Source: Heloderma charlesbogerti
Lineage: Eukaryota; Chordata; Lepidosauria; Squamata; Helodermatidae
Assembly (NCBI GenBank): GCA_026122225.1
Contig: JANEZZ010000807.1
Location: 1,133,496-1,197,495, forward strand
Direction: 5' to 3'
Length of the DNA stretch: 64,000 bases
The notes beneath the pieces are model-generated. The model worked only from the letters and a program-made list of their open reading frames with translations. It made no database searches and was not told the DNA's origin. Below, piece after piece: positions 61,301 to 64,000 of the stretch (within the stretch, counting starts at the first letter, position 1; the number at the start of each line of letters is the position of its first letter). A program made the position numbers and the translations under genes.

Positions 61301-63185
61301 CAAAGACATTGTGCAGCTTTTCTTTCTTTCCCTCCTCTATGGACGTTTTGTGTTAAGAAAAAGGATGGAAGGAGCAATGGGAAAACGTGGGAGGGTTGCA
61401 ACAGCAGTTTCCTCCCCCCCGCCCCCCCCGAAAATCCTCTAATTGAGTGGAGCAGTTGTACCATAAAGACCTTGTCTGGGGTGTTGGAATTTGGGAGATG
61501 GAGATGGTGCGGGGCGGGGCGGGGGGGAGAGACTGGAGCGGAAAAGAAGAGGGACATGTGCTATGGATATTAATGGCCACTTCGGATTGTGCCTAGAGCG
61601 TTGCTTTTGCGAAGCTTCCCTCTGTGAGTGGGAGCCAGGAGTCGGACAAGTGGCTCGATTCTCCTTCATGTTTGAGGAGTGAAACGTCTTCTGTCGTCAT
61701 CAAGGGCTTCTTTTCAGAGAGGCAGCTGATAGTCAAGGAGTGGCCCAGCCGGCAGATGGTGAGGGCTTGAGTGAGTTCTTCTGGGAGGAGCCTCTTCCTC
61801 TCCCTCCTCCCCTGGGCCCTGGGAAGTGGGCAGCAGCCCTCCCGTGGCCACTGCATGAGGGAGGGGGTGGTAGTGCCTCTCCTCTTGGCGGCACCCTGAG
61901 CAGAGGATCATACCTGCGGCAACTCCAAGGAGTGCCTGAGGTGTGTCTGACCCTCACAAGGCTAGGCTGGTTTAGCGTGCTGTGGGACAGGGCTGTGCTG
62001 TACTGTAGCCAAGCTGGAAGGCTGTGAGGGAAGCCCCGTGAATCCTTTCCCTCTCCGGGGCCATCCTTTCCCTCTCTGGGTCTTCCCCCTCCACACATCA
62101 CCACGCGTCCCCGTTGGGGAATGTCGAAATAAGTGGGAGGTCAGAGGTCAACATTGCTTGGAAGCCAACAAACCCACCTGCACGCCCTGGCATTCTGCAC
62201 ATGTCTGAGTGTGCTTTTTCCCTTCAGACCAACACTGGGTTCCTAGGCCACACTCTGGCTCAAATTAGGCTGCCTGGCCCAGCCCTCTTCTTTTGGTGCA
62301 GGGTTATAGGTGCCCTGCACTGCTCTCTTGCATCCAAGATTGCCCTCACACATTTGCCCCATGTTTGCATCAGTAAGGACTAGATACTTGTTTGTTATCA
62401 AAACAAAAACAGAGATCTTCAGAATGCTGAATTACGCACCCAATATTATCCACTTGCACAGTGCGGGTCTACTCTGGCCGCATGCCTGGGTTTGCAGTGG
62501 TCTTCTGAAATTAACAGGGCCTGGGAACCGGGGTGGTGTGTGTGTGCATGTGCACCTGATGTTCTAAGGAGGCACAGGAAGATCCTGAGTGGTGCCCAAG
62601 GCTGGGTGGACTGAATGCCCCCTGGCAGCAGGCACTTGCTGGTCTGCATTGTGTCGGATGACCTTCCTCTCTGCTGCCCCATCATCCCGATGGGGTTCCC
62701 AAAGAACAGCTACTGCTTTCTTCTTACGAGCGTTCCCTGTGCAGAGCTGGGGGGCAGGGCGGGGGAGAGAAATCCCATTCCTCTTGCCCTGCCAGTGTGG
62801 GATCACTTCCACCCCAGTCCACAAAGCAGCAGGTTGTGCGCATAGAAGTGCCTTCAAGGATCTTGGCACATTCATGTGTGGGAGGGATGACTGGACGGAG
62901 GGGGTGAGTTCAGAATACTTGGGAAATATGGCCTTAGTGCAGTGCCGTGGGCCATGGCCGGTGCTGCCCTTTGCTCTGGGACTGGGTGGGGCGGGGGTGG
63001 GGCAAAGAGGACTATGGTCTGAACTATTTTGCTGTTTTTGCTGCCAGGAGCTAGAGAGCCAGAAATTACCGGTGCCCAGCATCTCGTCTGGGTTCGTGCC
63101 AAATTCAGTGGTTGTCCAGCAGTTCTACAGCCAGGAGCAACTGCCTAAGGAGGAGAGACTCGTGAGGGTGACGGGACCCCAGGAG
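25167..63185 (+). CDS. WDR97: WDR97, WD40-repeat protein (partial; 3' end off window)
   Basis: The exons are 25167-25345, 30035-30624, 33205-33326, 34030-34690, 36194-36342, 37569-37805, 37930-38020, 39091-39223, 39412-39539, 49045-49114 (tentative), 50573-50728, 51813-51968, 52383-52508, 52616-52816, 58985-59098 and 63048-63185. They join in phase into about 1,083 codons without a stop. WD40 hallmarks appear in order: [40 protein letters not shown] and [15 protein letters not shown] low-complexity, Pro/Glu-rich region follows them. Human WDR97 is about 1,600 residues and lies directly downstream of MAF1, as here. Its function is poorly known. Expression and family context suggest cilia or sperm flagella, which is an inference. 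The N-terminus is unresolved. Confidence 0.87.
26778..27052 (-). mobile_element. CR1 LINE 3' end fragment
   Basis: A minus-strand CR1 tail. CATAGAATGGTAGGGTTGG is the 3' end, and the last codons of ORF2 are readable as [20 protein letters not shown]. Confidence 0.88.
27697..27790. mobile_element. hAT-type MITE copy
   Basis: GACTACAGCTCCCATCAGCCC faces a matching arm, GAGAGCTGTGGTTCAAAATG. It belongs to the same palindromic family as 6816-6959. Confidence 0.6.
28562..28708 (+). mobile_element. CR1 LINE 3' end fragment, plus strand
   Basis: It runs from the last ORF2 codons (GGGCTCTCCCATACTGGAGG) through the short 3' UTR to CTACTATTCTATGATTCTATG, the diagnostic CR1 octamer tail. Confidence 0.9.
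28709..28988 (-). mobile_element. CR1 LINE internal fragment, minus strand
   Basis: Antisense of CR1 ORF2 codons equivalent to the [19 protein letters not shown] region. It lies directly against the tail of the plus-strand CR1 and lacks its own 3' end. Confidence 0.88.
28990..29275 (+). mobile_element. L2-like LINE 3' end
   Basis: It begins at GGAGAGAGGGCCTTTTCTGC (the L2 RAFSAVAP codons) and proceeds to TGCCATTGGGCATCTGCC and the 3' UTR with ACCACCTTTGGAGGGC. Confidence 0.75.
29283..29335. repeat. Half copy of the hAT-type MITE
   Basis: GAACTGCAGTCAAAGAACAT and CCACATCCCTG match one arm and one terminus of the family seen at 6816-6959. Confidence 0.5.
30035..30624 (+). CDS. WDR97: WDR97 exon, start of WD40 propeller
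   Basis: The acceptor is TTCTTGCTTTGTAG ending at 30034 and the donor is GTGAGG at 30625. The 590-bp exon encodes 196 codons plus two bases, from [19 protein letters not shown] to FRKELHS. It contains blade-like segments [15 protein letters not shown] and [13 protein letters not shown]. Confidence 0.93.
31560..32130 (-). mobile_element. Old L2-like LINE tail split by a SINE
   Basis: TATATTCTGCCTTTCTAGTTC and AACAGTTTAAATCCACAAC resemble the minus-strand L2 3' UTR. The two pieces meet once the SINE at 31639-31920 and one copy of its target duplication are removed. Confidence 0.5.
31639..31920 (-). mobile_element. Sauria-type tRNA-derived SINE with target-site duplication
   Basis: On the minus strand the tRNA-like head has GTGCAGAGTGG and the B-box GAGTTCGATCCC. 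The body has GGTTGACTTCGCCTTCCATCC and CCGAGGTCGGCAAAATTAG, the Sauria SINE core, and the tail has ATGACTCGGTGCTTGCACAG. CAAGGCTGCTAACATAA (31622-31638) and CAAGGCCGCTAACATAA (31921-31937) form a 17-bp duplication with one C/T difference. Confidence 0.85.
32765..32930 (+). mobile_element. tRNA-derived MIR/CORE-like SINE
   Basis: The head GTGTGGTGTAGTGGCGAGAG is followed by a degenerate B-box (CCGGGTTCTAGTTCTC). The CORE-like body has GTGACTTTGGGCCAGTCACA and CTCACAGGGTTGTTG. Confidence 0.8.
33205..33326 (+). CDS. WDR97: WDR97 exon, WD40 blade
   Basis: The acceptor is CTTCTCCCCAG ending at 33204 and the donor is GTGAGT at 33327. The exon encodes [18 protein letters not shown] and [12 protein letters not shown], a classical WD40 strand. 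Confidence 0.94.
34030..34690 (+). CDS. WDR97: WDR97 exon, WD40 blades
   Basis: The acceptor is TTGTGCCCCCAG ending at 34029 and the donor is GTATGG at 34691. The exon encodes 220 residues, including [44 protein letters not shown] and a final [13 protein letters not shown]. Confidence 0.94.
34691..36193 (+). other. GC-rich WDR97 intron
   Basis: A 1.5-kb GC-rich intron. Long open frames here are GC-driven, and no repeat family was recognised. Confidence 0.6.
36194..36342 (+). CDS. WDR97: WDR97 exon
   Basis: The acceptor is CTCCCTGCCAG ending at 36193 and the donor is GTGAGT at 36343. The exon encodes [18 protein letters not shown] and [18 protein letters not shown]. Confidence 0.93.
37005..37086 (+). 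mobile_element. CR1 LINE 3' tip
   Basis: GGACTCGATGGTCTTATAGG followed by CCCTACAATTCTAGGATTCTATG, the CR1 3' UTR and octamer tail. It is a strongly 5'-truncated copy. Confidence 0.85.
37569..37805 (+). CDS. WDR97: WDR97 exon
   Basis: The acceptor is CCCCTGGCACAG ending at 37568 and the donor is GTGCGC at 37806. The exon encodes [18 protein letters not shown] to the acidic [11 protein letters not shown]. Confidence 0.92.
37930..38020 (+). CDS. WDR97: WDR97 exon, WD40 blade
   Basis: The acceptor is CCCCTCACCAG ending at 37929 and the donor is GTGAGT at 38021. The exon encodes [14 protein letters not shown] and [15 protein letters not shown]. Confidence 0.93.
38203..38683 (-). mobile_element. 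CR1 LINE 3' portion
   Basis: A minus-strand CR1 tail beginning ATCATAGAATCATAGAATAG and extending through ORF2 C-terminal codons to the [13 protein letters not shown] region. Confidence 0.9.
39091..39223 (+). CDS. WDR97: WDR97 exon
   Basis: The acceptor is CTTCTCTGTGGCAG ending at 39090 and the donor is AAG|GTGGGA at 39224. The exon encodes [18 protein letters not shown] and [12 protein letters not shown], ending in phase 0. Confidence 0.93.
39412..39539 (+). CDS. WDR97: WDR97 exon with ambiguous donor
   Basis: The acceptor is CATTCTCTTGCAG ending at 39411. The exon encodes [18 protein letters not shown] and [13 protein letters not shown]. Two overlapping donors exist. GTAAGC at 39540 is the better site and leaves phase 2. 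GTGTAA at 39538 leaves phase 0 and could join directly to 50573. Reading through would meet a TAA at 39541-39543. Confidence 0.88.
39575..40130 (+). mobile_element. L3/CR1-like LINE, left part (split by BovB)
   Basis: A frame reads [19 protein letters not shown] and, after frameshifts, [20 protein letters not shown] and [16 protein letters not shown], the L3-type ORF2 C-terminus. The copy is interrupted at CATGATGCTAGA (40119-40130) and resumes at 43273. It starts only about 35 bases after the donor of the preceding WDR97 exon. Confidence 0.82.
40131..43272 (+). mobile_element. BovB (RTE-clade) LINE, near full length, disabled
   Basis: The 3.1-kb element has a 5' UTR starting CCCCTTCATGGATCACTGCC. 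An endonuclease region follows (residues [12 protein letters not shown] and GDWNAKVG), then RT with the YADD box near 42498 and the signature 3' end AGAGTTGGACACGACTGAAC then GACTGAACAACAACA. CATGATGCTAGA flanks it on both sides (40119-40130, 43273-43284). BovB is known from squamates and, by horizontal transfer, from ruminants. Reading frames are broken at about 41096 and 42700. Confidence 0.93.
40544..43265 (+). pseudogene. BovB ORF2 (endonuclease-RT), interrupted
   Basis: Three open segments (40544-41098, 41240-42715, 42687-43265) represent one ancestral ORF. The first carries the apurinic-type endonuclease and ends at a TAG. The second carries the RT with [12 protein letters not shown]. 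The third carries the C-terminal region with [15 protein letters not shown] and the [13 protein letters not shown] motif. An internal deletion seems to lie between the PTTDA and FIMGDWNAK segments. The glycine expected before CILSP is valine here (RQVC). The element cannot be autonomous. Confidence 0.88.
43273..43560 (+). mobile_element. L3/CR1-like LINE, right part
   Basis: It resumes after the BovB target duplication with TCATCCTATGAAGCTGAGTG, GGACTTCATGCAGCG and GGCTTTAAAAGGGGGTTAGA, the same tail segments as the L3-like fragment at 5316-5662. The right boundary is approximate. Confidence 0.75.
43561..43790. other. Unassigned stretch between two LINEs
   Basis: It contains an A-rich end (AACTAAATAAAATAAT near 43728-43742) and no recognisable frame. 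It may include the end of another repeat. Confidence 0.3.
44056..45081 (+). CDS. CR1 ORF1 protein: zinc-finger-like N-terminus and SGNH esterase
   Basis: 341 residues, uninterrupted. Near the N-terminus two CxxC pairs (CKVC about residue 13, CNKC about residue 34) suggest a treble-clef or PHD-like zinc site. A short coiled-coil-like stretch ([16 protein letters not shown]) follows. The C-terminal half is an SGNH/GDSL hydrolase: [11 protein letters not shown] near residue 172 with the presumed nucleophile Ser, GTND near 233, and DGLHLT near 316 with the catalytic Asp/His pair. CR1 ORF1 esterases are thought to bind RNA or act on membranes during transposition, but their exact role is unsettled. 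Confidence 0.9.
   Translation: MEGQDSPVVVTCKVCAMFVFLPENNMAYTCNKCKLITLLEEKVSGLERRLSTLRGIREHEEFLDRMGELQQHRADQKLEEQQQDEAVGNAEVKKNGIEDTPWKTVTVRRRRTRCHSAPVEAVELWNRFQVLADETGGQPAEEESQGNLHESEQEAKGQSNRGNETQAYKKKKRRVVVVGDSLLRGIETQVCREDPWTHQVCCLPGGQIRDVTERLPALIKPTDRYPFLLIHVGTNDTAKRSYEEITSDFEALGRKLKNFGAQIVFSSILPVVRRGIERERKILWVNDWLRRWCRRERFGFWDHGLYFLEDGLLARDGLHLTKAGKNVFGHSMKNFIRRALN
45105..47990 (+). CDS. CR1 ORF2 protein: endonuclease and reverse transcriptase
   Basis: 961 residues, uninterrupted, about the usual CR1 length. The N-terminal exo/endonuclease domain has NAQSM near residue 47, ITETWWDD near 72, GDFNFPDI near 179 and GESDHVV near 245. The RT domain has [22 protein letters not shown] near 607, [14 protein letters not shown] and the catalytic FADD near 695. 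The C-terminal region ([17 protein letters not shown] onward) is the segment found in all truncated CR1 copies in the window. All catalytic landmarks I can name are present. Promoter activity is not shown by sequence. Confidence 0.95.
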   Translation: MLGVTMDIGACTAMERTALIAPNNSLQTHVGRKPDYEAHGLRCLYTNAQSMGNKQNELELLIQEGNYDLIGITETWWDDSHDWNTALEGYNLFKKNRRNRKGGGVALYVKNTYLCTEIQEEELGSPIESIWVEINGAKNKRNLVVGVYYRPPNQGEDKDETFEKQIANVLRKHDVVVMGDFNFPDICWETNSAKHGPSSKFLTCVADNFLLQKVEDGTRGSAILDLILTNRDDLVDKVAVTGTLGESDHVVLEFLVLREAKAECSQTRTLDFRKADFNKLRTMISKVPWQAMLARKGVQDGWELLKKEILKAQSQTIPTRRKGGKQQKKPMWLHKKLRDDLKTKKDTYRKWKEGQVTKEEYRQVAQNCRDGVRKAKAENEVRLARDAKNNKKAFFSYVHSKRQRKEMVVQLLNKDGKMITDDKEKAEVLNSYFGSVFSQKRVYDPPGKGEVQAEGAGLQLEIDRHMVKEHLITLNEFKFPGPDELHPRVIKELAEELPEPLSILFEKSWRTGEVPDDWRRANVVPIFKKGKKEEPGNYRPVSLTSIPGKILEQIIKQSIWKHLDNNAVITRSQHGFVKNKSCQTNLISFFDQVTSLVDRGNAVDIIYLDFSKAFDKVPHDLLMSKLARSGLDETTIQWIHSWLQNRTQRVLINGTFSSWGEVTSGVPQGSVLGPVLFNIFINDLEEEVQGMLIRFADDTKLGGIANTLEDRNKIQSDLDRLEYWAENNRMAFNRDKCQVLHLGKRNQMHSYKMGDTWLNHTTSEKDLGIVVDHKLNMSQQCDVAAKKANAILGCIHRSIASKSREVLVPLYSALVRPHLEYCVQFWAPHFKKDADKLERVQRRATKMIRGLETKPYEERLKELGMFSLEKRRLRGDMIALFKYLKGCHREEGQDLFLIIPECRTRNNGLKLQEARFQLNIRKNFLSVRAIRQWNQLPGEVVGSPTLEAFKTRLDSHLSGML
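48054..48071 (+). repeat. CR1 terminal octamer repeats
   Basis: ATTCTATGATTCTATGA closes the element. CR1 elements end in tandem octamers rather than a poly-A tail. Confidence 0.9.
48072..49044 (+). other. WDR97 intron sequence after the CR1
   Basis: No repeat family or exon was recognised. Confidence 0.45.
49045..49114 (+). CDS. WDR97: Tentative WDR97 exon
   Basis: The acceptor is CCTGTCCACACAG ending at 49044 and the donor is AAG|GTAAGT at 49115, a perfect match to the consensus. The 70 bp take the phase-2 exon at 39412-39539 to the phase-0 exon at 50573. They would encode [20 protein letters not shown]. There is no similarity support, and the alternative GTGTAA donor upstream would make it unnecessary. 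Confidence 0.45.
49115..50572 (+). other. WDR97 intron
   Basis: It has an acidic open frame on the minus strand (49933-50268) that I cannot assign and a poly-G tract near 49688-49697. There is nothing else to report. Confidence 0.4.
50573..50728 (+). CDS. WDR97: WDR97 exon, helical segment
   Basis: The acceptor is AACCTCTTGCAG ending at 50572 and the donor is GTGAGG at 50729. Its 52 codons encode [18 protein letters not shown], then [18 protein letters not shown] and [10 protein letters not shown]. Confidence 0.9.
50729..51812 (+). other. WDR97 intron
   Basis: I recognise no repeat or gene. A short duplication (CATTCCAACAGT twice, 51070-51095) is visible. Confidence 0.45.
51813..51968 (+). 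CDS. WDR97: WDR97 exon
   Basis: The acceptor is GTTTCTTTCTCCATAG ending at 51812 and the donor is GTAACT at 51969. Its 52 codons encode [18 protein letters not shown] and [16 protein letters not shown]. Confidence 0.92.
52383..52508 (+). CDS. WDR97: WDR97 exon
   Basis: The acceptor is CCTCCCTACAG ending at 52382 and the donor is CAG|GTGAGG at 52509. An alternative GT at 52501 would break the frame and is rejected. The 42 codons encode [18 protein letters not shown] and [16 protein letters not shown]. Confidence 0.88.
52616..52816 (+). CDS. WDR97: WDR97 exon, Pro/Glu-rich
   Basis: The acceptor is TTGGAAAAG ending at 52615, with a C/T-rich tract before it, and the donor is CAG|GTAAGA at 52817. 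Its 67 codons encode [18 protein letters not shown] and [15 protein letters not shown]. Confidence 0.85.
53440..53838 (-). mobile_element. L1-clade LINE reverse-transcriptase fragment
   Basis: The minus-strand frames give [19 protein letters not shown] and [10 protein letters not shown], then after a shift [12 protein letters not shown] and a [13 protein letters not shown] segment. These are worn versions of the L1 motifs HPDQTGFI..R...DNIRR and GTRQGCPLSPLLF. Confidence 0.7.
54396..54413. repeat. (AATG)n microsatellite
   Basis: Four to five GAAT/AATG units in tandem. Confidence 0.9.
54776..57700 (-). mobile_element. L2-clade LINE, near full length, decayed
   Basis: On the minus strand it runs from the endonuclease ([45 protein letters not shown]) through RT ([43 protein letters not shown]) to the C-terminal RAFSAVAP region. 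The 3' UTR ends in TTTATTTATTTATTT at 54776. Frames are broken in at least three places (open parts 56857-57882, 55986-56873, 55526-56152). Confidence 0.9.
57700..57890 (-). mobile_element. L1-clade LINE fragment adjoining the L2
   Basis: The minus-strand frame gives [38 protein letters not shown]. This matches the L1 linker motif (K..Y..GEK.GKLLA..L). It may be the upstream half of the L1 whose RT lies at 53440-53838. Confidence 0.6.
58119..58345 (-). mobile_element. L2 LINE 3' end fragment
   Basis: TTTTTATTTATTTGTTTATTA is followed by CATTTCTATACCGCCCAATAG and CACAACAATTAAAACCATAA, the same 3' UTR as the copy at 54776. Confidence 0.85.
58985..59098 (+). CDS. WDR97: WDR97 exon, acidic
   Basis: The acceptor is TCTCCTTGCACCCTAG ending at 58984 and the donor is AAG|GTAAAA at 59099. 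Its 38 codons encode [18 protein letters not shown] and [14 protein letters not shown]. Confidence 0.85.
59099..63047 (+). other. WDR97 intron
   Basis: It contains a 1.2-kb CR1 (59698-60912). The stretches 59100-59690 and 60915-63047 show short C-rich and G-rich runs but no repeat family or exon I can support. Confidence 0.5.
59698..60912 (-). mobile_element. CR1 LINE 3' portion, long and well preserved
   Basis: A minus-strand CR1 whose ORF2 C-terminal 314 codons (59881-60825) are open, from the [13 protein letters not shown] region through [11 protein letters not shown] to NFLTVRAI. The 3' end has four octamer-like units (CATAGAATCATAGAATCATA). It is truncated at 60912 and so cannot be active. 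Confidence 0.93.
63048..63185 (+). CDS. WDR97: WDR97 exon (last visible)
   Basis: The acceptor is TGTTTTTGCTGCCAG ending at 63047 and the donor is GAG|GTAAGG at 63186. Its 46 codons encode [18 protein letters not shown] and [17 protein letters not shown]. The gene continues off the right edge. Confidence 0.88.
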
Positions 63186-63375
63186 GTAAGGCAGAGCGGC
63201 GGGGGAGCAAAGGGTGGCGCCTCCTGCCTCTTCTCGTCAGCCCTGCTGAGTCTAGCGACCAAATCAAGGTAGAGCAGCTGGTGCCTTGGAGAGAGTGCTG
63301 TCTCTTTGCAACATTGTTCTGTGTTGTACTCTGAGCGGGACTCTCTTTCTGTACCCTGCTTATAATATCAGGGGC

Positions 63376-63640
63376 AGTAAGCCTCTGCACACCAGTTGCT
63401 GGGGAGCATGGGTGGGAGGGTGATTTTGCACTGTTGTCCTGCGTGAGGGTTTCCCGTGGGCAGTTGGTTGGCCACTGTGTAAGCAGAATGCTGGACTAGA
63501 TGGACCCTTGGCCTTAGCCAGATCCAGCGTGGCTCTTCTTACGTTCTTATGTACAGGAGGGCTTCCTCTTGCCAGGCAGTGTGAGCAGAATGATGGACTA
63601 GATAGGCCTTTGGTCTGACCCAGCACAGCTCTCTTTCTTA
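63376..63640 (+). mobile_element. L3/CR1-like LINE 3' ends, two overlapping partial copies
   Basis: ACACCAGTTGCTGGGGAGCA to TGGACTAGATGGACCCTTGG ends in TTCTTACGTTCTTATG at 63551. The last segment (AGAATGATGGACTAGATAGG) is then repeated in a second, worse copy. The tandem octamer-like tail is typical of the CR1/L3 group. Confidence 0.75.
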
Positions 63641-63655
63641 TTTGTGGGGCAGTGC

Positions 63656-63687
<32 letters not shown>
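63656..63687. repeat. (CT)n microsatellite
   Basis: A run of CT/TC units immediately before the Penelope-like fragment. Confidence 0.9.
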
Positions 63688-63935
63688 AAGAACTTATCAA
63701 CGCTATCCACCCAATGCTAAAATTTACCAGTAATACCACAATTGAAAACCCAAAATTTCCCTTCCTGGATGTCCTCTTAACGATTGAAAACCATCAAACT
63801 GTCACAGACTTGTATTGTAAACCTACAGATTCCCACCTGTACCTCAACTTCAAGTTATATCATCCAAACCATCTAAAGAAGAACATTATTCAGTCAGGGC
63901 CAGAAATATTGGAACAAGGATAACTGTTTTGGCAG
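63688..63935 (+). mobile_element. Penelope-like element fragment (RT C-terminal region)
   Basis: A frame at 63642-63923 reads INAIHPMLKFTSNTT, then FPFLDVLLTIENHQTV, TDLYCKPTDSHLYLNFK and YHPNHLKK. The pattern FLD...TDLY.KPTDSH.YL...HP.H.K is a hallmark of Penelope-like reverse transcriptases, just before the GIY-YIG part. The frame ends at a TAA after about 80 codons. The right edge of the element is unknown. Confidence 0.72.
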
Positions 63936-64000
63936 TTGGCCTCTGTACACCACCACATTGAAGTTGAAAGGAAACACACCCAGATGGGAGCGAAGTCAGG

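Noticed and set aside
1..64000. CRISPR arrays, operons, riboswitches and prophage
   Set aside because: The window is vertebrate nuclear DNA with spliced genes, and the repeats are transposons and microsatellites.

Overview
This window is nuclear DNA of a vertebrate, most likely a squamate reptile (lizard or snake). Three things point that way. It carries parts of three protein genes in the order and orientation found on human 8q24.3: SHARPIN on the minus strand, then MAF1 and WDR97 on the plus strand. All of them are split by GT-AG introns. The repeats (CR1, L2, L3-like, BovB/RTE, a Sauria-type tRNA SINE, a MIR/CORE-like SINE, Penelope and hAT-type MITEs) are the mix known from squamates. The species cannot be settled from the sequence alone.

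Layout. Bases 1-2092 hold the 5' part of SHARPIN on the minus strand: coding exon 1 at 1874-2092 and exon 2 at 637-811, with the rest off the left edge. Bases 2093-4480 are the divergent SHARPIN/MAF1 control region, with two CpG-rich blocks, five CCAAT boxes and a probable non-coding MAF1 exon 1 ending at 4174. MAF1 is complete: seven coding exons between 8479 and 14843 give 253 residues. Bases 14844-22030 are the MAF1 3' region and an intergenic stretch full of CR1 and L2 pieces. A small CpG-rich block at about 22040-22600 contains an RFX/X-box-like site and may be the WDR97 promoter. WDR97 then runs to the right edge. Fifteen to sixteen exons between 25167 and 63185 join into about 1,083 codons with no stop, and the gene continues beyond the window.

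The WDR97 introns hold most of the mobile DNA. One intron (39540-49044, or to 50572) contains an L3-like LINE split by a BovB element with a clear target-site duplication, followed by a CR1 LINE whose ORF1 and ORF2 are both uninterrupted. Others hold a Sauria-type SINE with a 17-bp duplication, a near full-length but decayed L2 sitting in an L1 relic, and a Penelope fragment at the right edge. A 549-bp solo-LTR candidate lies in MAF1 intron 2.

The host genes have separate jobs. SHARPIN is a subunit of the linear ubiquitin ligase complex, MAF1 represses RNA polymerase III, and WDR97 is a poorly studied WD40 protein with probable links to cilia or flagella. I see no operon-like system and no convincing new gene family. 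The most useful observations are the intact CR1, the nested BovB, the X-box at the presumed WDR97 promoter and the unresolved WDR97 exons.
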